Positions 33,971 to 43,734 are shown, counted from the first letter of the stretch. The stretch is DNA of 64,000 bases from Natronorubrum halalkaliphilum (GCF_009834785.1 NZ_WUYX01000071.1:151980-215979); one strand, 5' to 3'. Translations and numbers: made by a program. The notes: a model not told the origin generated them from the letters alone.

Positions 33971-34639
33971 TTAGTGGAACTTCACGCCGACGTCGTGGAG
34001 GTCCTTGTTGTACTTCGCGATGTTGATCACGAGAGGAGTGACGCTCTCGACCTCGGCCGCGTTGGCGAGCGGGCCGACGTCGAGCGCGCGCAGACCCTCG
34101 ATTTCGTTCGCGAGGTTTCGAACGCGCTCCTTCGCGTCGTCGTCGTCCGCGACGAGCAGCGTGTCGAGATCGAGTTCGTTGTCGAGGTTCGAGAGCGCGT
34201 CGGCCGCGAGGTTGTGGAACGCGCCGACGACCGGCACGTCGTCGGGGGCGCGCTCAGCGACCAGTTCGGTCACGCTCCCGGTCCCCGGCGGGTGGTAGTG
34301 GAGCCCGTCCTCGTCGCCCTGCATGCCGACCGCGGGAGTGACCAGAATCGAGTCGGAATCGAGACTGTCGGCGACCGCTTCGACGGTGTCGCCCGCGTAG
34401 TACGGCGGGACGCTGAGCACGACGACGTCGGCTCGATCGGCCGCCATCTCGTTCGCGAAGCCCTTGACGTTCGATTCGGCTCCGCGAGACTCGAGTTCCC
34501 CTTCGTAGGTCTCGACCGCGTCGCGGGCCTTTTCGGGATCCCGGGAACCGATGAGCACTTCGTGGTCCGTATCGCGCGCAAAACGCAGGGCCAGTCCCTG
34601 TCCGATATCGCCGGTTCCGCCGAGTAGTGCGATTCGCAT
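33971..34639 (-). CDS. npdG: F420-dependent NADP reductase
   Basis: A 222-residue enzyme that exchanges hydride between NADP(H) and coenzyme F420. The N-terminal Rossmann fold begins MRIALLGGTGDIGQGLALRFA and IGSRDPEKARD is the NADP-phosphate binding segment. VVLSVPPYYA and LVTPAVGMQ follow the family pattern. The Met at 34639 is chosen since preceding residues are not Rossmann-like. Isolated gene with small membrane protein upstream. F420 use is established for haloarchaea. Confidence 0.88.
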   Translation of the reverse strand: MRIALLGGTGDIGQGLALRFARDTDHEVLIGSRDPEKARDAVETYEGELESRGAESNVKGFANEMAADRADVVVLSVPPYYAGDTVEAVADSLDSDSILVTPAVGMQGDEDGLHYHPPGTGSVTELVAERAPDDVPVVGAFHNLAADALSNLDNELDLDTLLVADDDDAKERVRNLANEIEGLRALDVGPLANAAEVESVTPLVINIAKYNKDLHDVGVKFH

Positions 34640-34748
34640 GCGTAACGCTCGGGACGGCACCGGAATAAAAGGGTGGGAGGTCGGCCGATCTCGCCGGGTT
34701 TTCGACGGCTGCGCGAACAACCGACCAGTTCGACGCCGCCAGGGTCCG

Positions 34749-35045
34749 TTACTCGCGAAACGGCGGGAGCAACTCGAGGGCCGCTGCAGCTATCGCGAAC
34801 CCGAGGCCGATACCGGCGACGCCGGCGGCGCCGCCCGCAGTGGAGGGCGTCGCAAACAGCAGCCGCGCTCCCGCGTACACGAAGAGAACGGCGAATCCGA
34901 GGAGGGCGACGGTTCCGAGGACGGCGAGCATCGCATCCGTGACGGCGGTTCGAACGGTCGTATAGAGTTCGTCCTGATCGATGTCGACGGAGGCGCTACC
35001 GTCCGTCTCCGTTTCCCGCGTGGTCTCGGGACCGGAATCCGTCAT
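34749..35045 (-). CDS. Two-helix membrane protein, haloarchaeal
   Basis: A 98-residue protein: a 33-residue acidic N-terminal tail, then hydrophobic segments (about 38-64 and 70-92) with GAG/GLGF small-residue faces. Same strand and 109 bp upstream of npdG. No known family recognised. Confidence 0.6.
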   Translation of the reverse strand: MTDSGPETTRETETDGSASVDIDQDELYTTVRTAVTDAMLAVLGTVALLGFAVLFVYAGARLLFATPSTAGGAAGVAGIGLGFAIAAAALELLPPFRE

Positions 35046-35081
35046 TACGAAATCGATCGGTTCCTGACGCTAATAAACGTA

Positions 35082-35122
35082 CAGTAATCACTGGACGTCA
35101 GTGCACACCCGATCGCACGAGG
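35082..35122 (+). repeat. Family-3 element, left half (split copy)
   Basis: CAGTAATCACTGGACGTCAG and the following bases to CGATCGCACGAGG match the left half of 60214-60294. The match stops abruptly and resumes at 35324. Confidence 0.7.
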
Positions 35123-35239
35123 GTGGCGTGGTTCGAGGACGCGAGAACCGCGGAGACGCGAATAGCGCGGGATCACCGATCCCGCACCGTGCGAACGGCG
35201 GCACGCCGCCGTGAGCAGACGGGGAGGGACCGAACCGTG

Positions 35240-35320
35240 GTACGGTTTACTGTAGTCAATTACCGCCGATCGCCGACCCCGTTCTGGCGATCGGCAGTAA
35301 ATAGTTACAGCAATCCGTAT
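35240..35320 (+). repeat. 81-bp inverted-repeat element, family 1, core type I (copy D)
   Basis: Ends TACGGTTTACTGTAG and TACAGCAATCCGTAT with the internal hairpin ACCGCCGATCGCC/GGCGATCGGC. It lies inside the interval that splits the family-3 element. Confidence 0.88.
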
Positions 35321-35323
35321 GAG

Positions 35324-35363
35324 CGGGTGCGAACGGCGTGTAAACAGTTCCAGTTGTTACTAT
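35324..35363 (+). repeat. Family-3 element, right half (split copy)
   Basis: GGGTGCGAACGGCGTGTAAA and onward to CAGTTGTTACTAT match the right half of 60214-60294, starting three bases after copy D ends. Confidence 0.7.
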
Positions 35364-35390
35364 AGCAAAAACCGCTCCGGAGAAAACGGA

Positions 35391-35648
35391 CTACGGCGCT
35401 TCGTCATCGTCCGGATTCATCGCCGCACCGAGTCCGCTGTCGTAGGCGTCGCGGTTTTTTACCTCGCGAATCCGCTGGTCGAGTCGCTCCTCGAGTTGCC
35501 GTCGTCGCTGCTCGTCGACATCGGGATCGCTCCCCAGATCTTCGATATCCTGTCGAGCCGTCCGCAACACGGCTACCGCCTCCTCGGTCTCGAGGTCGGT
35601 CGCGCGATCGAGGCTTCGCTCGACGTCCTCGAGGGTGGTGTTGGTCAT
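35391..35648 (-). CDS. Small charged helical protein
   Basis: An 85-residue acidic protein starting MTNTTLEDVERSLDRA, dominated by charged helices (about 4-72) likely to form a coiled coil or helical hairpin. It ends in the disordered NPDDDEAP. The frame extends upstream through a hexanucleotide repeat that would give a nonsense Phe/Val tract, so Met-35648 is chosen. Function unknown. Confidence 0.65.
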   Translation of the reverse strand: MTNTTLEDVERSLDRATDLETEEAVAVLRTARQDIEDLGSDPDVDEQRRRQLEERLDQRIREVKNRDAYDSGLGAAMNPDDDEAP

Positions 35649-35741
35649 GGGACTCACTTTGACGGGGAGCGTCGTCAAGGCTGGGCCGTCAGGTGTCGGT
35701 GTCAGTATCGGTATCGGTGTCGATCGAGTTACGGATACGGA

Positions 35742-35795
35742 GATGAATACGAATACGAATACGAATACGAATACGAATTCGAACGCGAATGCGTA
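35742..35795. repeat. Hexanucleotide repeat (AATACG)n
   Basis: About six consecutive AATACG units decay into related hexamers (AATTCG, AACGCG, AATGCG). Just upstream, 35695-35725 has a degenerate GGTATC/GGTGTC tract. It lies between the divergent small helical protein and the LLM oxidoreductase, in their promoter region. Confidence 0.85.
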
Positions 35796-35826
35796 CACAC
35801 TTCCCGCCCTATACCCAATTTCCAGT

Positions 35827-36867
35827 ATGGAGCTTTCGCTCGTCGATCTCGCACCGATTCCGGAGGGTGGGTCCGCAACGGAGGCGTTCGAACACGCGGT
35901 CGAGCGCGCCCAGCAGGCCGAGCGGCTCGGCTACTCGAGATTCTGGGTGGCCGAACACCACGACTTTCCGGATTCCCTCGCGAGCACGACGCCCGAAGCC
36001 CTGATACCCCACGTCGCGGCGAAGACGTCCGACATTCGCGTCGGCTCCGGAACGGTCCTGCTCAACCACTACAGTCCCTACAAGGTGGCGGAGACGTTCA
36101 GCGTCCTCGAGGCGCTCGCCCCGGATCGCATCGACCTCGGACTCGGTCGGGCGACGGGCAACCCGACCAGGGACTACGCCCTCCAAGCCGACCGCAGCGA
36201 GCAGCGCCGCGGCGGGAGCGACCACGAGGAGAAGATCGACGAAGTCGCACGGCACATCCACGACGGCTTCGAGCCCGACCACCCGTTCAGCGGGCTCGAG
36301 CTCCCGCGGGGCGACACCGTGCCGGAACTCTGGGTGCTCGGCTCGAGTCCCTCGAGCGCGAAGATCGCCGGCGAACTGGGATTACCCTACTGCTTTGCGG
36401 CGTTTATCAGGCCGGGACCCGCAGTTCGCGCCTTCGAGGTGTATCGAGAGCACTTCGAACCCTCGCCGTACGGCGCCGGGCCGGACGAGCCGGCGGGGAT
36501 GCTATCGGTGAACGTCACCTGCGCGGAAACCGACGAGGAGGCCGCACGACTGCGAGCCACGACCGACGCCTCGTCGAAACTGCTACGTAGCGGGCGCGCC
36601 GACCAATTGCCGATCCGATCGGTTGACGAAGCGATCGACGTCCTCGGCGGCGTCCCCGAACCGACGCAACTGCCGATCGAGCCCGGGGAGTGGCCTCGAG
36701 CGATCTCGGGCAGTCCGGAGACGGTTCGGGAGTTGCTCTCCGAGCTCACCGGCCAACTCCCCGTCGAAGTCGACGAAGTGATCGTCCAGAACCAGCTCGC
36801 CGATTCGGACGATACGCTGCGGTCTCAGGCGTTGCTCGCCGAGGGCGTCGGACTCTCATCGCGGTGA
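35827..36867 (+). CDS. LLM-class flavin-dependent oxidoreductase
   Basis: A 346-residue bacterial-luciferase-like TIM-barrel enzyme: MELSLVDLAPIPEGG at the start, RFWVAEHHDFP (about 41-51), VGSGTVLLNHYSPYKVAE and RIDLGLGRATG are the family's conserved blocks. Such enzymes use FMNH2 or F420; the YsxB-like MsnO subgroup pattern suggests FMN. Substrate unknown. Met-35827 is chosen because upstream codons run through the hexanucleotide repeat. Confidence 0.85.
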   Translation: MELSLVDLAPIPEGGSATEAFEHAVERAQQAERLGYSRFWVAEHHDFPDSLASTTPEALIPHVAAKTSDIRVGSGTVLLNHYSPYKVAETFSVLEALAPDRIDLGLGRATGNPTRDYALQADRSEQRRGGSDHEEKIDEVARHIHDGFEPDHPFSGLELPRGDTVPELWVLGSSPSSAKIAGELGLPYCFAAFIRPGPAVRAFEVYREHFEPSPYGAGPDEPAGMLSVNVTCAETDEEAARLRATTDASSKLLRSGRADQLPIRSVDEAIDVLGGVPEPTQLPIEPGEWPRAISGSPETVRELLSELTGQLPVEVDEVIVQNQLADSDDTLRSQALLAEGVGLSSR

Positions 36868-36970
36868 CGGCGGGAGCGTGTGGCTCGGTCGGACGATGAG
36901 CGCCGACGAATAGTTACGACGGTATCGACACCACGGACGGTTGCATATATATGATGCCCAACTCGAGAAG

Positions 36971-36980
36971 ACTTATATGA
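36971..36980 (+). promoter_or_regulatory. TATA box of the Asp/Glu-rich lipoprotein gene
   Basis: ACTTATATGA lies 22-31 bases before the ATG at 37002, predicting a leaderless message. Confidence 0.6.
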
Positions 36981-37001
36981 GCATTTGATTTGATTTAGAA
37001 T

Positions 37002-37892
37002 ATGAACAGACGCCAGTACGTTGCGATCCTCGGAACCGCTTCGACGACCGCCCTTGCGGGCTGTGTTAGCGAGTTGGGGCTCGGCGGCGACGATGACGAC
37101 GACAACGGCGGTGACGACGAGGCCGACACAACCGACGAATCGGCGGAAGACGCCGATCACGAGGCCGTTCTGGTCACCGAGGCGTACATGGAGGCCGCGG
37201 CCGAGGAAGACCTGGAGGGGGTAAGCGAGGCGATGCACACCTACCACCCGTTCGATCCCGCCGAGATGGCGGCCGACGCCGAGGAAGACGACGACGCCGA
37301 GTTCACGTTCGGAGGCGGGGACGTCGTCGACTACGAGGTCGAACTCGCCGACGAGGGGTACGAGACCGACGATATTCACGAGATCCCCTACATCGAGTTC
37401 TGGTTCGAGGACGTCGACCTCGAGAACGTTCTCGAGGGCGAAGAAGCCGCGCTGGTCGATGTTTACAGCGAAACGCGCGAGGACGGCCGGACGACCACGA
37501 CCGAAGAAACGCTCGTCGCGCTCACCGAGGACGGCGAATGGCGCGTGTTCGTCACCTACGAGTCCGAGGAGTCCCACGAACTGCCCGAAGGCGACCCCGT
37601 GGACGACGAGACCTACCGCGTCGTCGACGACCTCGAGTTCGATGCCGACGACGAGATGGTGCGGGTGAACTTCGTCGACTCGATCGACAGCAGCATCGAG
37701 GAGATAATCGCCTACTCGGAGAGCCACGGGCGGGGAAGTTCCGTCTACGAACCCGAAGACAGCAACGACGATTACGCGATTCCGGCCACCTGGATCAATT
37801 CGCCGTTCGATCCCGACGGCGACGAGATCGTCGTAACGGTGGTCGTCGACGGCGAGGAGATGGTCGTCCACCGCGAGACGTACGAGCCCTGA
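37002..37892 (+). CDS. Tat lipoprotein with highly acidic linker
   Basis: A 296-residue protein. MNRRQYVAILGTASTTALAGC carries a twin-arginine motif and lipobox (Cys21). A low-complexity Asp/Glu/Asn-rich linker (about 28-52) leads to a soluble domain beginning HEAVLVTEAYMEAAAEED, like an NTF2-type fold (YMEAAAEEDLEGVSEAMH). It is probably lipid-anchored on the outside of the membrane. No ligand can be deduced. Confidence 0.75.
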   Translation: MNRRQYVAILGTASTTALAGCVSELGLGGDDDDDNGGDDEADTTDESAEDADHEAVLVTEAYMEAAAEEDLEGVSEAMHTYHPFDPAEMAADAEEDDDAEFTFGGGDVVDYEVELADEGYETDDIHEIPYIEFWFEDVDLENVLEGEEAALVDVYSETREDGRTTTTEETLVALTEDGEWRVFVTYESEESHELPEGDPVDDETYRVVDDLEFDADDEMVRVNFVDSIDSSIEEIIAYSESHGRGSSVYEPEDSNDDYAIPATWINSPFDPDGDEIVVTVVVDGEEMVVHRETYEP

Positions 37893-37987
37893 TCGGCCGA
37901 CGAGAACGGTCGAGTCGCTCGAGCGTAGTGAGCGAACGCGCCACGCGCACCCACAGCGCCCATTAGCCCCGGCGACGTTGCCCGACT

Positions 37988-38821
37988 ATGGCCAGTCCGT
38001 CCGTCATCGCCCACCGCGGCTACGCGGGCATCGCTCCCGAAAACACCGTCGGTGCCGCGGTCGCCGCAGCGAACCGCGACGAAACGGCGATGCTCGAGAT
38101 CGACGTCCAGCCGGCGGCCTGTGGAACACCCGTCGTGATCCACGACGAACGGTTGGACGGGTCCCGGGACGGCCGCCCGCTCACCGACGCGTCGGGGCTC
38201 GTCTGGGAGACCGACCTCGAGGTGCTCCAGTCAGCCCGCGTTCTCGGCACCGACGAGACAGTGCCGACGCTCGCCGAACTGCTCGACGCAGTTCCCGAAA
38301 CGATCGGGGTGAATGTTGAACTGAAAAATCCGGGGACGACCGAATTGCGGTTCGCCGAGTCCCTACCGTCCGCCGACCGCGACGAGCGTCGCGGCGTCTG
38401 GACCCCGTTCGTCGACCGCGTCGTCGAGGTCTGCGACGCTTTCGACGGCGAGATTCTCTTCTCGTCGTTTTGTGAGGGGGCGCTCGCAGCCGTGCGGCAG
38501 CGTGCGCCCGAGTACGCCGCCGCGACGCTCGTCTGGGACGACCTCGAGGCGGGCCTTGAAATCGCTCGTCGGTACGACTGCGAGGCGATCCATCCGCCCA
38601 GAAACGCGATCCGCGGGACGGGGCTGGCGACGACGTCGTACGACGACCTCCCGGACGACGAGCCGGCGATCGATATCGTCGCGGAAGCCCACGCCGACGG
38701 GCGGACGGTCAACGTCTGGACGGTGACGAACTGGCACCAGTTCGCGGACGTAGCCGAGGCTGGCGTCGACGGGATCATTGCGGAGTATCCGGGGTTGGAA
38801 GGCGTCTCGAGTCGTCGGTGA
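37988..38821 (+). CDS. Glycerophosphodiester phosphodiesterase
   Basis: A 277-residue GDPD-family TIM barrel that splits glycerophosphodiesters to an alcohol and glycerol phosphate. Conserved HRGYAGIAPENT (His9, Arg10, Glu18, Asn19), LEIDVQ (metal Glu/Asp) and the second catalytic His in VVIHDERLDG are all present, as is VNVELKNP later. A conserved C-terminal VNVWTVT block is visible. No signal peptide, so cytosolic; it may recycle archaeal phospholipid head groups. Confidence 0.9.
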   Translation: MASPSVIAHRGYAGIAPENTVGAAVAAANRDETAMLEIDVQPAACGTPVVIHDERLDGSRDGRPLTDASGLVWETDLEVLQSARVLGTDETVPTLAELLDAVPETIGVNVELKNPGTTELRFAESLPSADRDERRGVWTPFVDRVVEVCDAFDGEILFSSFCEGALAAVRQRAPEYAAATLVWDDLEAGLEIARRYDCEAIHPPRNAIRGTGLATTSYDDLPDDEPAIDIVAEAHADGRTVNVWTVTNWHQFADVAEAGVDGIIAEYPGLEGVSSRR

Positions 38822-38897
38822 CTCCGACATCACAGACACCGCTGAACCTCCGACAATTACGTTACTCCGGTATCCGACACCGCCACCGCCAGCGTCG

Positions 38898-40511
38898 TCA
38901 GTCCGAGTCCCGATTCGACCGCACGTCCGCCGGCGATCCTCGAGTCGGTAACCCCTCCGTCGCCGGCCCCTCGAGCACCTCGCCGTCGGGTGCAAACCGC
39001 GAACCGTGGCAGGGACAGTCCCAGCTCCGTTCGGCGTCGTTCCACTCGACGAGACAGTACATGTGGGTACAGACCGCCGAGGCGGTGTGCAGCTGTCCGT
39101 CCTCGTCGCGCGAACAGGCGAGTGGTTTCCCGCCGCGGCGGACGATCCGTCCCTCGCCGGGCTCGAGCGGGTCGCGGTCGGGCGTCAGGAGCGCTTGCGC
39201 CCAGTCGGTCGCGAACTGACTCATCGCGTCGGCGTTTTCGGTGAGCGTCTTGCTCGCCGACGTCTTCGGCGTAAACCGCAGGGGAGAGAAGAGGTCGCGT
39301 TCCGGCGGCTCCTCGCCCGCGACGATCTCGGCGAGCAGGCGTCCCGACGCGACGCCGTTGGTCATTCCCCAGCCGCGAAAGCCGGTCGCGACGAGGACGT
39401 TCTCGGCGGCCCCGACGCGACCGACGAAGGGCACCTTGTCGACCGGCTTGTAATCCTGAGTCGACCACCGGTAGGCGACCTCGTCGACGGGGAACCGCTC
39501 GCGCGCCCAGCGCTCGAGTCGCCGGTACCGATCCGCGGTCGAGCCGCCCTGACCGGTCTTGTGGTTCTCCCCGCCGACCAGCAGGAGTTCGCCGTCGGAA
39601 TCGCGGTGTGAACGCACCGAGCGGTAGTTGTCGCCCGACCGGTAGTACATGCCTTCGGGCGCGTTCCCGTCGAGACGGATTCCGAGCACGTAGGAGCGTT
39701 TCGGGTGCATCCGCGCGAAGTACCCCGTTCGGTCGAGGATCGGAAACCCGGTCGCGAGGACGACGCGGCGTGCCGTCACGGTCGCCTCCGGGGTCCGAAC
39801 GCGACACGGCGTCCCGGGGTCGACGTCCGTTACGCGGGTGTGTTCGTAGACTGTGGCCCCGTCGTCGTCCCGGAGCGCGTTCGTAATCCCGAGGAGGTAC
39901 TTTCGCGGGTGAAACCACGCCTGCTCGTTGAACTTGACGGCTGCCTGGGCTCGCTCGAACGGCGGGACAGAGGTCACGTAGGTCGCGTCGAGGCCCGCGG
40001 CCCGTGCGGCCTCGGTTTCGCGCTGAATCTCGTCCGGCTCGTTGCTGTAGAGGTAGGACGGCTGGCGTTCGAACCCGCAGTCGAGGTCCAGTTCGGCGAT
40101 TCGATCTTCGACCTCGTCGATCGCGTCCTCCTGTACTCGCGCGTACTGGCTCGCCTGTCGGCGGCCGAACTCCCGACGCAGGTGGTCGTAGATTTTTCCG
40201 TGCTGGCTGGTCAGTTTCGCCGTCGACTTACCCGTGACGCCCGTCGCGACGCGGTCGCGCTCGAGGACGGCGACCGTTTTCCCCCGCTCGCGAAGGTTGA
40301 TCGCCGTCGAGAGCCCGGCGATACCGGCCCCGATGACGGCGACGTCGACGGAGCGGTTCTCGGTGAGCCCGTTCGCCGCCGTCGCGTCGGTCACATCGTC
40401 GGTCGTGTCGGTGGCACCCTCGCCGCTATCGGCCGCTCCTGCGAGGGTGTCCGCGAGCCAGAACGAGGTCGGTTCGCCGGGAAGATCGTCACTGCGGGTA
40501 AACTCCGCCAT
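38898..40511 (-). CDS. FAD-dependent oxidoreductase with C-terminal Rieske domain
   Basis: A 537-residue fusion. A ~50-residue acidic N-terminus precedes the DAO-type FAD domain with VAVIGAGIAGLSTA (58-71) and the ATGF segment near residue 245. From about residue 445 a Rieske domain carries C-x-H (VCTHMYCLVEW) and the second pair CPCHGS, which should hold a 2Fe-2S cluster. The architecture matches a family of glycine/betaine-type oxidoreductases with Rieske tails. Substrate unknown; probably cytosolic. Confidence 0.85.
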   Translation of the reverse strand: MAEFTRSDDLPGEPTSFWLADTLAGAADSGEGATDTTDDVTDATAANGLTENRSVDVAVIGAGIAGLSTAINLRERGKTVAVLERDRVATGVTGKSTAKLTSQHGKIYDHLRREFGRRQASQYARVQEDAIDEVEDRIAELDLDCGFERQPSYLYSNEPDEIQRETEAARAAGLDATYVTSVPPFERAQAAVKFNEQAWFHPRKYLLGITNALRDDDGATVYEHTRVTDVDPGTPCRVRTPEATVTARRVVLATGFPILDRTGYFARMHPKRSYVLGIRLDGNAPEGMYYRSGDNYRSVRSHRDSDGELLLVGGENHKTGQGGSTADRYRRLERWARERFPVDEVAYRWSTQDYKPVDKVPFVGRVGAAENVLVATGFRGWGMTNGVASGRLLAEIVAGEEPPERDLFSPLRFTPKTSASKTLTENADAMSQFATDWAQALLTPDRDPLEPGEGRIVRRGGKPLACSRDEDGQLHTASAVCTHMYCLVEWNDAERSWDCPCHGSRFAPDGEVLEGPATEGLPTRGSPADVRSNRDSD

Positions 40512-40621
40512 TGGAACTGCAGCGGTCTACACCGAGGGGCGGCAAAAAACGGCCGGGCGGACATGCAGGCTCGTCGGGGGAGACCGCTATCGATCCGCAA
40601 GCAACTCGTCAGGGGAGACCA

Positions 40622-41518
40622 CTACCGGCCCTCGAGCAACTCGGGAAGGTCGTTGATCGACTCGAGAACGGCTGCGGCACCTTCGTCGTCGTATTTCCGT
40701 CGACCCTCCTCGCCGGTGAGCCCGCCGGTCAGCACGCCGACGCCGTGATAGTCGCGCTCGGGATCCGCGTCGCTGGCGTTGACCGCCGTTCGGACATCGT
40801 CCAGCGTGTCGCCGACGAAGACAACGCGATCGGCGTCGAACCGCTCGGCGAGCGTCGTCAACGCTCGCGGGTGGGGCTTGCCCGCTTCCCAGTCGTCCAT
40901 CGTAAACCGGTGGGCTGTCGGAATCGTCTCCTCGAGTCCAACCCGATTTAGGGCGATCTCGGCCTCGGCTTCCGGACGACCGGTCAGGACGCCGACGTCG
41001 TAGTTCTCGACGAGGGCGTCGCGGGTCGACTCCTCGAGTATCACCGGTTCGTCGTGGATGAACCCGGGGCTCTCGATGTCTGGTTCGCCGCCCTCGAGGC
41101 CGCGGTAGAGGTCGGTACCGAGATACAGCTGCTGGAAGACGTCGCGGAGTCGCTCGCGGTCCCATCGGTCGGTGATACGCTGGGTCGCTCGAGCGCCGCA
41201 CTCGTCGCGGATCGCGGCTTCGGCGGCGTCGAGACCGCCACCGTTCGCGGCGATTTCGTCGGTGAACTCCTCGATCGAGTCACCGTACCCTTCGCTCGTC
41301 GCCAACACGTACAACGCGGCGGCGTAGGTCAGTTCCCAGTCGTTGTTGAACCCGCCGGCGTCCTTGAACTGCTGAATGTCGGCCTTGTGGATCGTCCGAT
41401 CGTAGACGGTCTCGACGGACTCGAGGATCGCGCGCCGATAGGAGTCGGCGACGTCGACGAGCACGCCGTCGATATCGAGTACGACAGCATCGGCATCAGA
41501 AGCGGCATCTGCGTTCAT
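40622..41518 (-). CDS. HAD-superfamily hydrolase (IA subfamily)
   Basis: A 298-residue phosphatase-like protein. Motif I is [11 protein letters not shown] (nucleophile Asp near 15), motif II is the Thr in [11 protein letters not shown], and motifs III/IV are KPHPRA and [11 protein letters not shown] large helical cap (about 25-185) lies between motifs I and II. It resembles the archaeal TIGR01548-type HAD family. Substrate unknown. Confidence 0.82.
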   Translation of the reverse strand: MNADAASDADAVVLDIDGVLVDVADSYRRAILESVETVYDRTIHKADIQQFKDAGGFNNDWELTYAAALYVLATSEGYGDSIEEFTDEIAANGGGLDAAEAAIRDECGARATQRITDRWDRERLRDVFQQLYLGTDLYRGLEGGEPDIESPGFIHDEPVILEESTRDALVENYDVGVLTGRPEAEAEIALNRVGLEETIPTAHRFTMDDWEAGKPHPRALTTLAERFDADRVVFVGDTLDDVRTAVNASDADPERDYHGVGVLTGGLTGEEGRRKYDDEGAAAVLESINDLPELLEGR

Positions 41519-41644
41519 ACCCGTTCAGACGGGGTGCCGAGAATAAAGGCGGTCGGGTTCGTCGGCGGTGGCGGCGTCCGTTTGCCTTCCCCGCTCCCGC
41601 ACTCGTCCTCGCCCTTCCCTCCGATCCGCCGTCGGGACCCGCTC

Positions 41645-42814
41645 TCAGGGCGTCATCACGACCTTGATACAGTCGTCTTCTTTGTTGTTGAACGTCTCGT
41701 ACATCTCCGGGCCGTCCTCGAGACCCACCTGATGGGAGATGACGAACGACGGGTCGATTTCCCCGTCTTCGATCTTCTCCAGCAGCGGGTTGAGATAGCG
41801 CTGGACGTGGGTCTGTCCGGTCTTCACCGTCAGCGCTTTGTTCATCAGCGGACCGAACGGAACGTTGTCCGACTGTCTGATGTAGACGCCGGGGACCGAG
41901 AGCGTGCCGCCTTTCCGGCAGCACTTGATCGCCTCGCGCAGGACGTGGGGCCGGTCGTCCTCCAACATGGCTTCCTGTTTCAGCTGATCGGTGACGCCCT
42001 TGAGCCCCGTCCCGTGGGCTTCCGTCCCGACCGCATCGATACACCGGTCGGGTCCGCGTCCGCCGGTCATCTCCATCAGCCGGTCGTAGACGTCTTCATG
42101 TTCGAAATTGATGGTCTCGGCGTCGCCGTGGTGGCTCGCCATCTCGAGCCGTTCGGGAACGCGGTCGATCGCGACCACCTGATTCGCTCCGAACATCCAG
42201 GCGCTCTGGATGGCGAACTGGCCGACGGGGCCACAGCCCCAGACCGCGACCGTATCCTCGGCTTCGATGTCGGCGTTCTCGACGGCCATGTATCCCGTGG
42301 GGAAGATATCCGAGAGGAAGAGCACCTGCTCGTCCGGGATATCAGAGTCGACTTTGACCGGGCCGACGTCGGCGTAGGGCACCCGAAGGTACTCCGCCTG
42401 TCCGCCGGCGTATCCGCCCAGCATGTGAGAAAAGCCGAACAGGCCCGCCGGCGAGTGCCCCATCGCCTTGCGGGCCAGTTCGGCGTTCGGATTCGAGTTA
42501 TCACAGAGTGAGAACATCTCGTTCCCACAGAACCAGCACGAACCGCAGCTAATGGTAAACGGCACGACGACGCGGTCGCCCACCTGCAGTCGCTCGACCT
42601 CGCTTCCGACCTCGACCACCTCGCCCATGGGCTCGTGGCCTAACACGTCGCCCTCCCGCATTCCGGGCATGTAGTCGTTGTAGAGGTGGAGATCGGAGCC
42701 ACAGATCGCAGTGGCCGTGATCTCGATTATCGCGTCCGTCGGATTGACGATCTCGGGCCTGGGAACCTCGTTGACGCGAACGTCTTTCTCGCCGTGCCAG
42801 GTGAGTGCCTTCAT
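41645..42814 (-). CDS. Zinc-dependent alcohol dehydrogenase (formaldehyde dehydrogenase-like)
   Basis: A 389-residue MDR-family enzyme. Catalytic zinc: Cys38 (ICGSDLH) and His60-Glu61. Structural zinc: the Cys-rich lobe [15 protein letters not shown] (around 93-109), though the spacing is not the usual four-Cys set. Rossmann fold [15 protein letters not shown] (about 188-202). Extra segments place it with glutathione-independent formaldehyde dehydrogenases. NAD dependence is probable. The coenzyme and substrate are not proven by sequence. Confidence 0.88.
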   Translation of the reverse strand: MKALTWHGEKDVRVNEVPRPEIVNPTDAIIEITATAICGSDLHLYNDYMPGMREGDVLGHEPMGEVVEVGSEVERLQVGDRVVVPFTISCGSCWFCGNEMFSLCDNSNPNAELARKAMGHSPAGLFGFSHMLGGYAGGQAEYLRVPYADVGPVKVDSDIPDEQVLFLSDIFPTGYMAVENADIEAEDTVAVWGCGPVGQFAIQSAWMFGANQVVAIDRVPERLEMASHHGDAETINFEHEDVYDRLMEMTGGRGPDRCIDAVGTEAHGTGLKGVTDQLKQEAMLEDDRPHVLREAIKCCRKGGTLSVPGVYIRQSDNVPFGPLMNKALTVKTGQTHVQRYLNPLLEKIEDGEIDPSFVISHQVGLEDGPEMYETFNNKEDDCIKVVMTP

Positions 42815-42988
42815 TGGTTGGTCTCCCGCTCGATTCGCTCCGGTTCGGTCACTTCGCCCGTGCTACGTCGACCCATAGTGTACGCCTCGTAGCAAGGCAC
42901 ACGCAAGATTCAACTAAAGATGGTCCCTGCCTGTGCAAAAGCGTTCGAACGGAGCGATTCGGAACAGTGCGCGCGAACGTCGGTCTCC

Positions 42989-43651
42989 CTACAGCCCGAG
43001 CGCGCCGACTGCGTAGAACGCGGCAACTCCCAGCGCAAGCGCGTAGAGCACGTCGGCCCACAGCCACGAGAGCAGGTTCGCGACGTAGATCACGAAGACG
43101 ACGGGAATCCCGAGCAGGACCACCGGCGACCGTCGCCACTCCGCCCGCGAACGGCGCCACAGCGTGTTCGCATCGCCGGTGCTCGGAAACGCCTGCATCC
43201 CCACCGACAGCCCCAGCCAGCCGAGGCCGAGCGCGAGCGCAATCTCTTCCCTCGAGGGGGCTTCCATCGCTCCCGGCAGTTCGCTCACCGAGAGGACGTC
43301 AGCGCCGCCGGTCGCCGCGAGCGCAGCGAGGCCGAGAAACGCGGCCAGCGAGACGACGGTGTTGACGAGAAACGGCGCGACGCTGATGACGAACGACTCG
43401 CGGTACCGGTCGGGCTGGGCGTGACGGACGTAGCCGGCGGGGGTTCCAAAACGGAAGTAGACCACCTCGAGGACGGGGACGCCGACGAGGTCGCAGGCCC
43501 GTTTGTGGGCGTACTCGTGGACAGCGACGCCCGGGAGCGCCAGGAGCTGCACCCCCATCCAGAGCAGCGTTCCGACGCCGACGAGCGCCGTCGCGAGAAC
43601 CGCGATGACGAGGACGACCGCAGCGACGAGGAGGACGGTGTCGACGGGCAT
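42989..43651 (-). CDS. Membrane zinc metalloprotease-like protein
   Basis: A 220-residue membrane protein with about five hydrophobic segments. The second ends in GVAVHEYAHK, an HExxH zinc motif (His45, Glu46, His49) at a membrane boundary as in site-2-type or DUF3267-like proteases. A later conserved Asn/Asp ligand is not obvious (PFLVNTVVSL may supply it). It may cleave membrane or membrane-associated substrates; the family is not settled. Confidence 0.7.
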   Translation of the reverse strand: MPVDTVLLVAAVVLVIAVLATALVGVGTLLWMGVQLLALPGVAVHEYAHKRACDLVGVPVLEVVYFRFGTPAGYVRHAQPDRYRESFVISVAPFLVNTVVSLAAFLGLAALAATGGADVLSVSELPGAMEAPSREEIALALGLGWLGLSVGMQAFPSTGDANTLWRRSRAEWRRSPVVLLGIPVVFVIYVANLLSWLWADVLYALALGVAAFYAVGALGL

Positions 43652-43734
43652 TGCTCACTGCACTCTCGTAATCACTGGTAACTCCTTCGAACGTGGCGGG
43701 GCCCGGGAGTTCCGACCGGGCGACCGGGTGACTC

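Larger units (their letters stand above)
35046..35390. other. Intergenic mosaic of nested repeat elements
   Basis: Contains the two halves of a family-3 element with about 200 bp between them, part of which is a family-1 element. No gene is supported. Confidence 0.65.

Noticed and set aside
40560..40625. Apparent duplication near the 3' end of the HAD gene (GGGGAGACC twice, about 37 bp apart)
   Set aside because: The similarity is short and imperfect, no larger than chance for this composition.
42815..42988. Additional small gene between the zinc ADH and the membrane protease
   Set aside because: The frames here are short and Arg/Ser-rich. The stretch looks like a plain promoter/terminator spacer.
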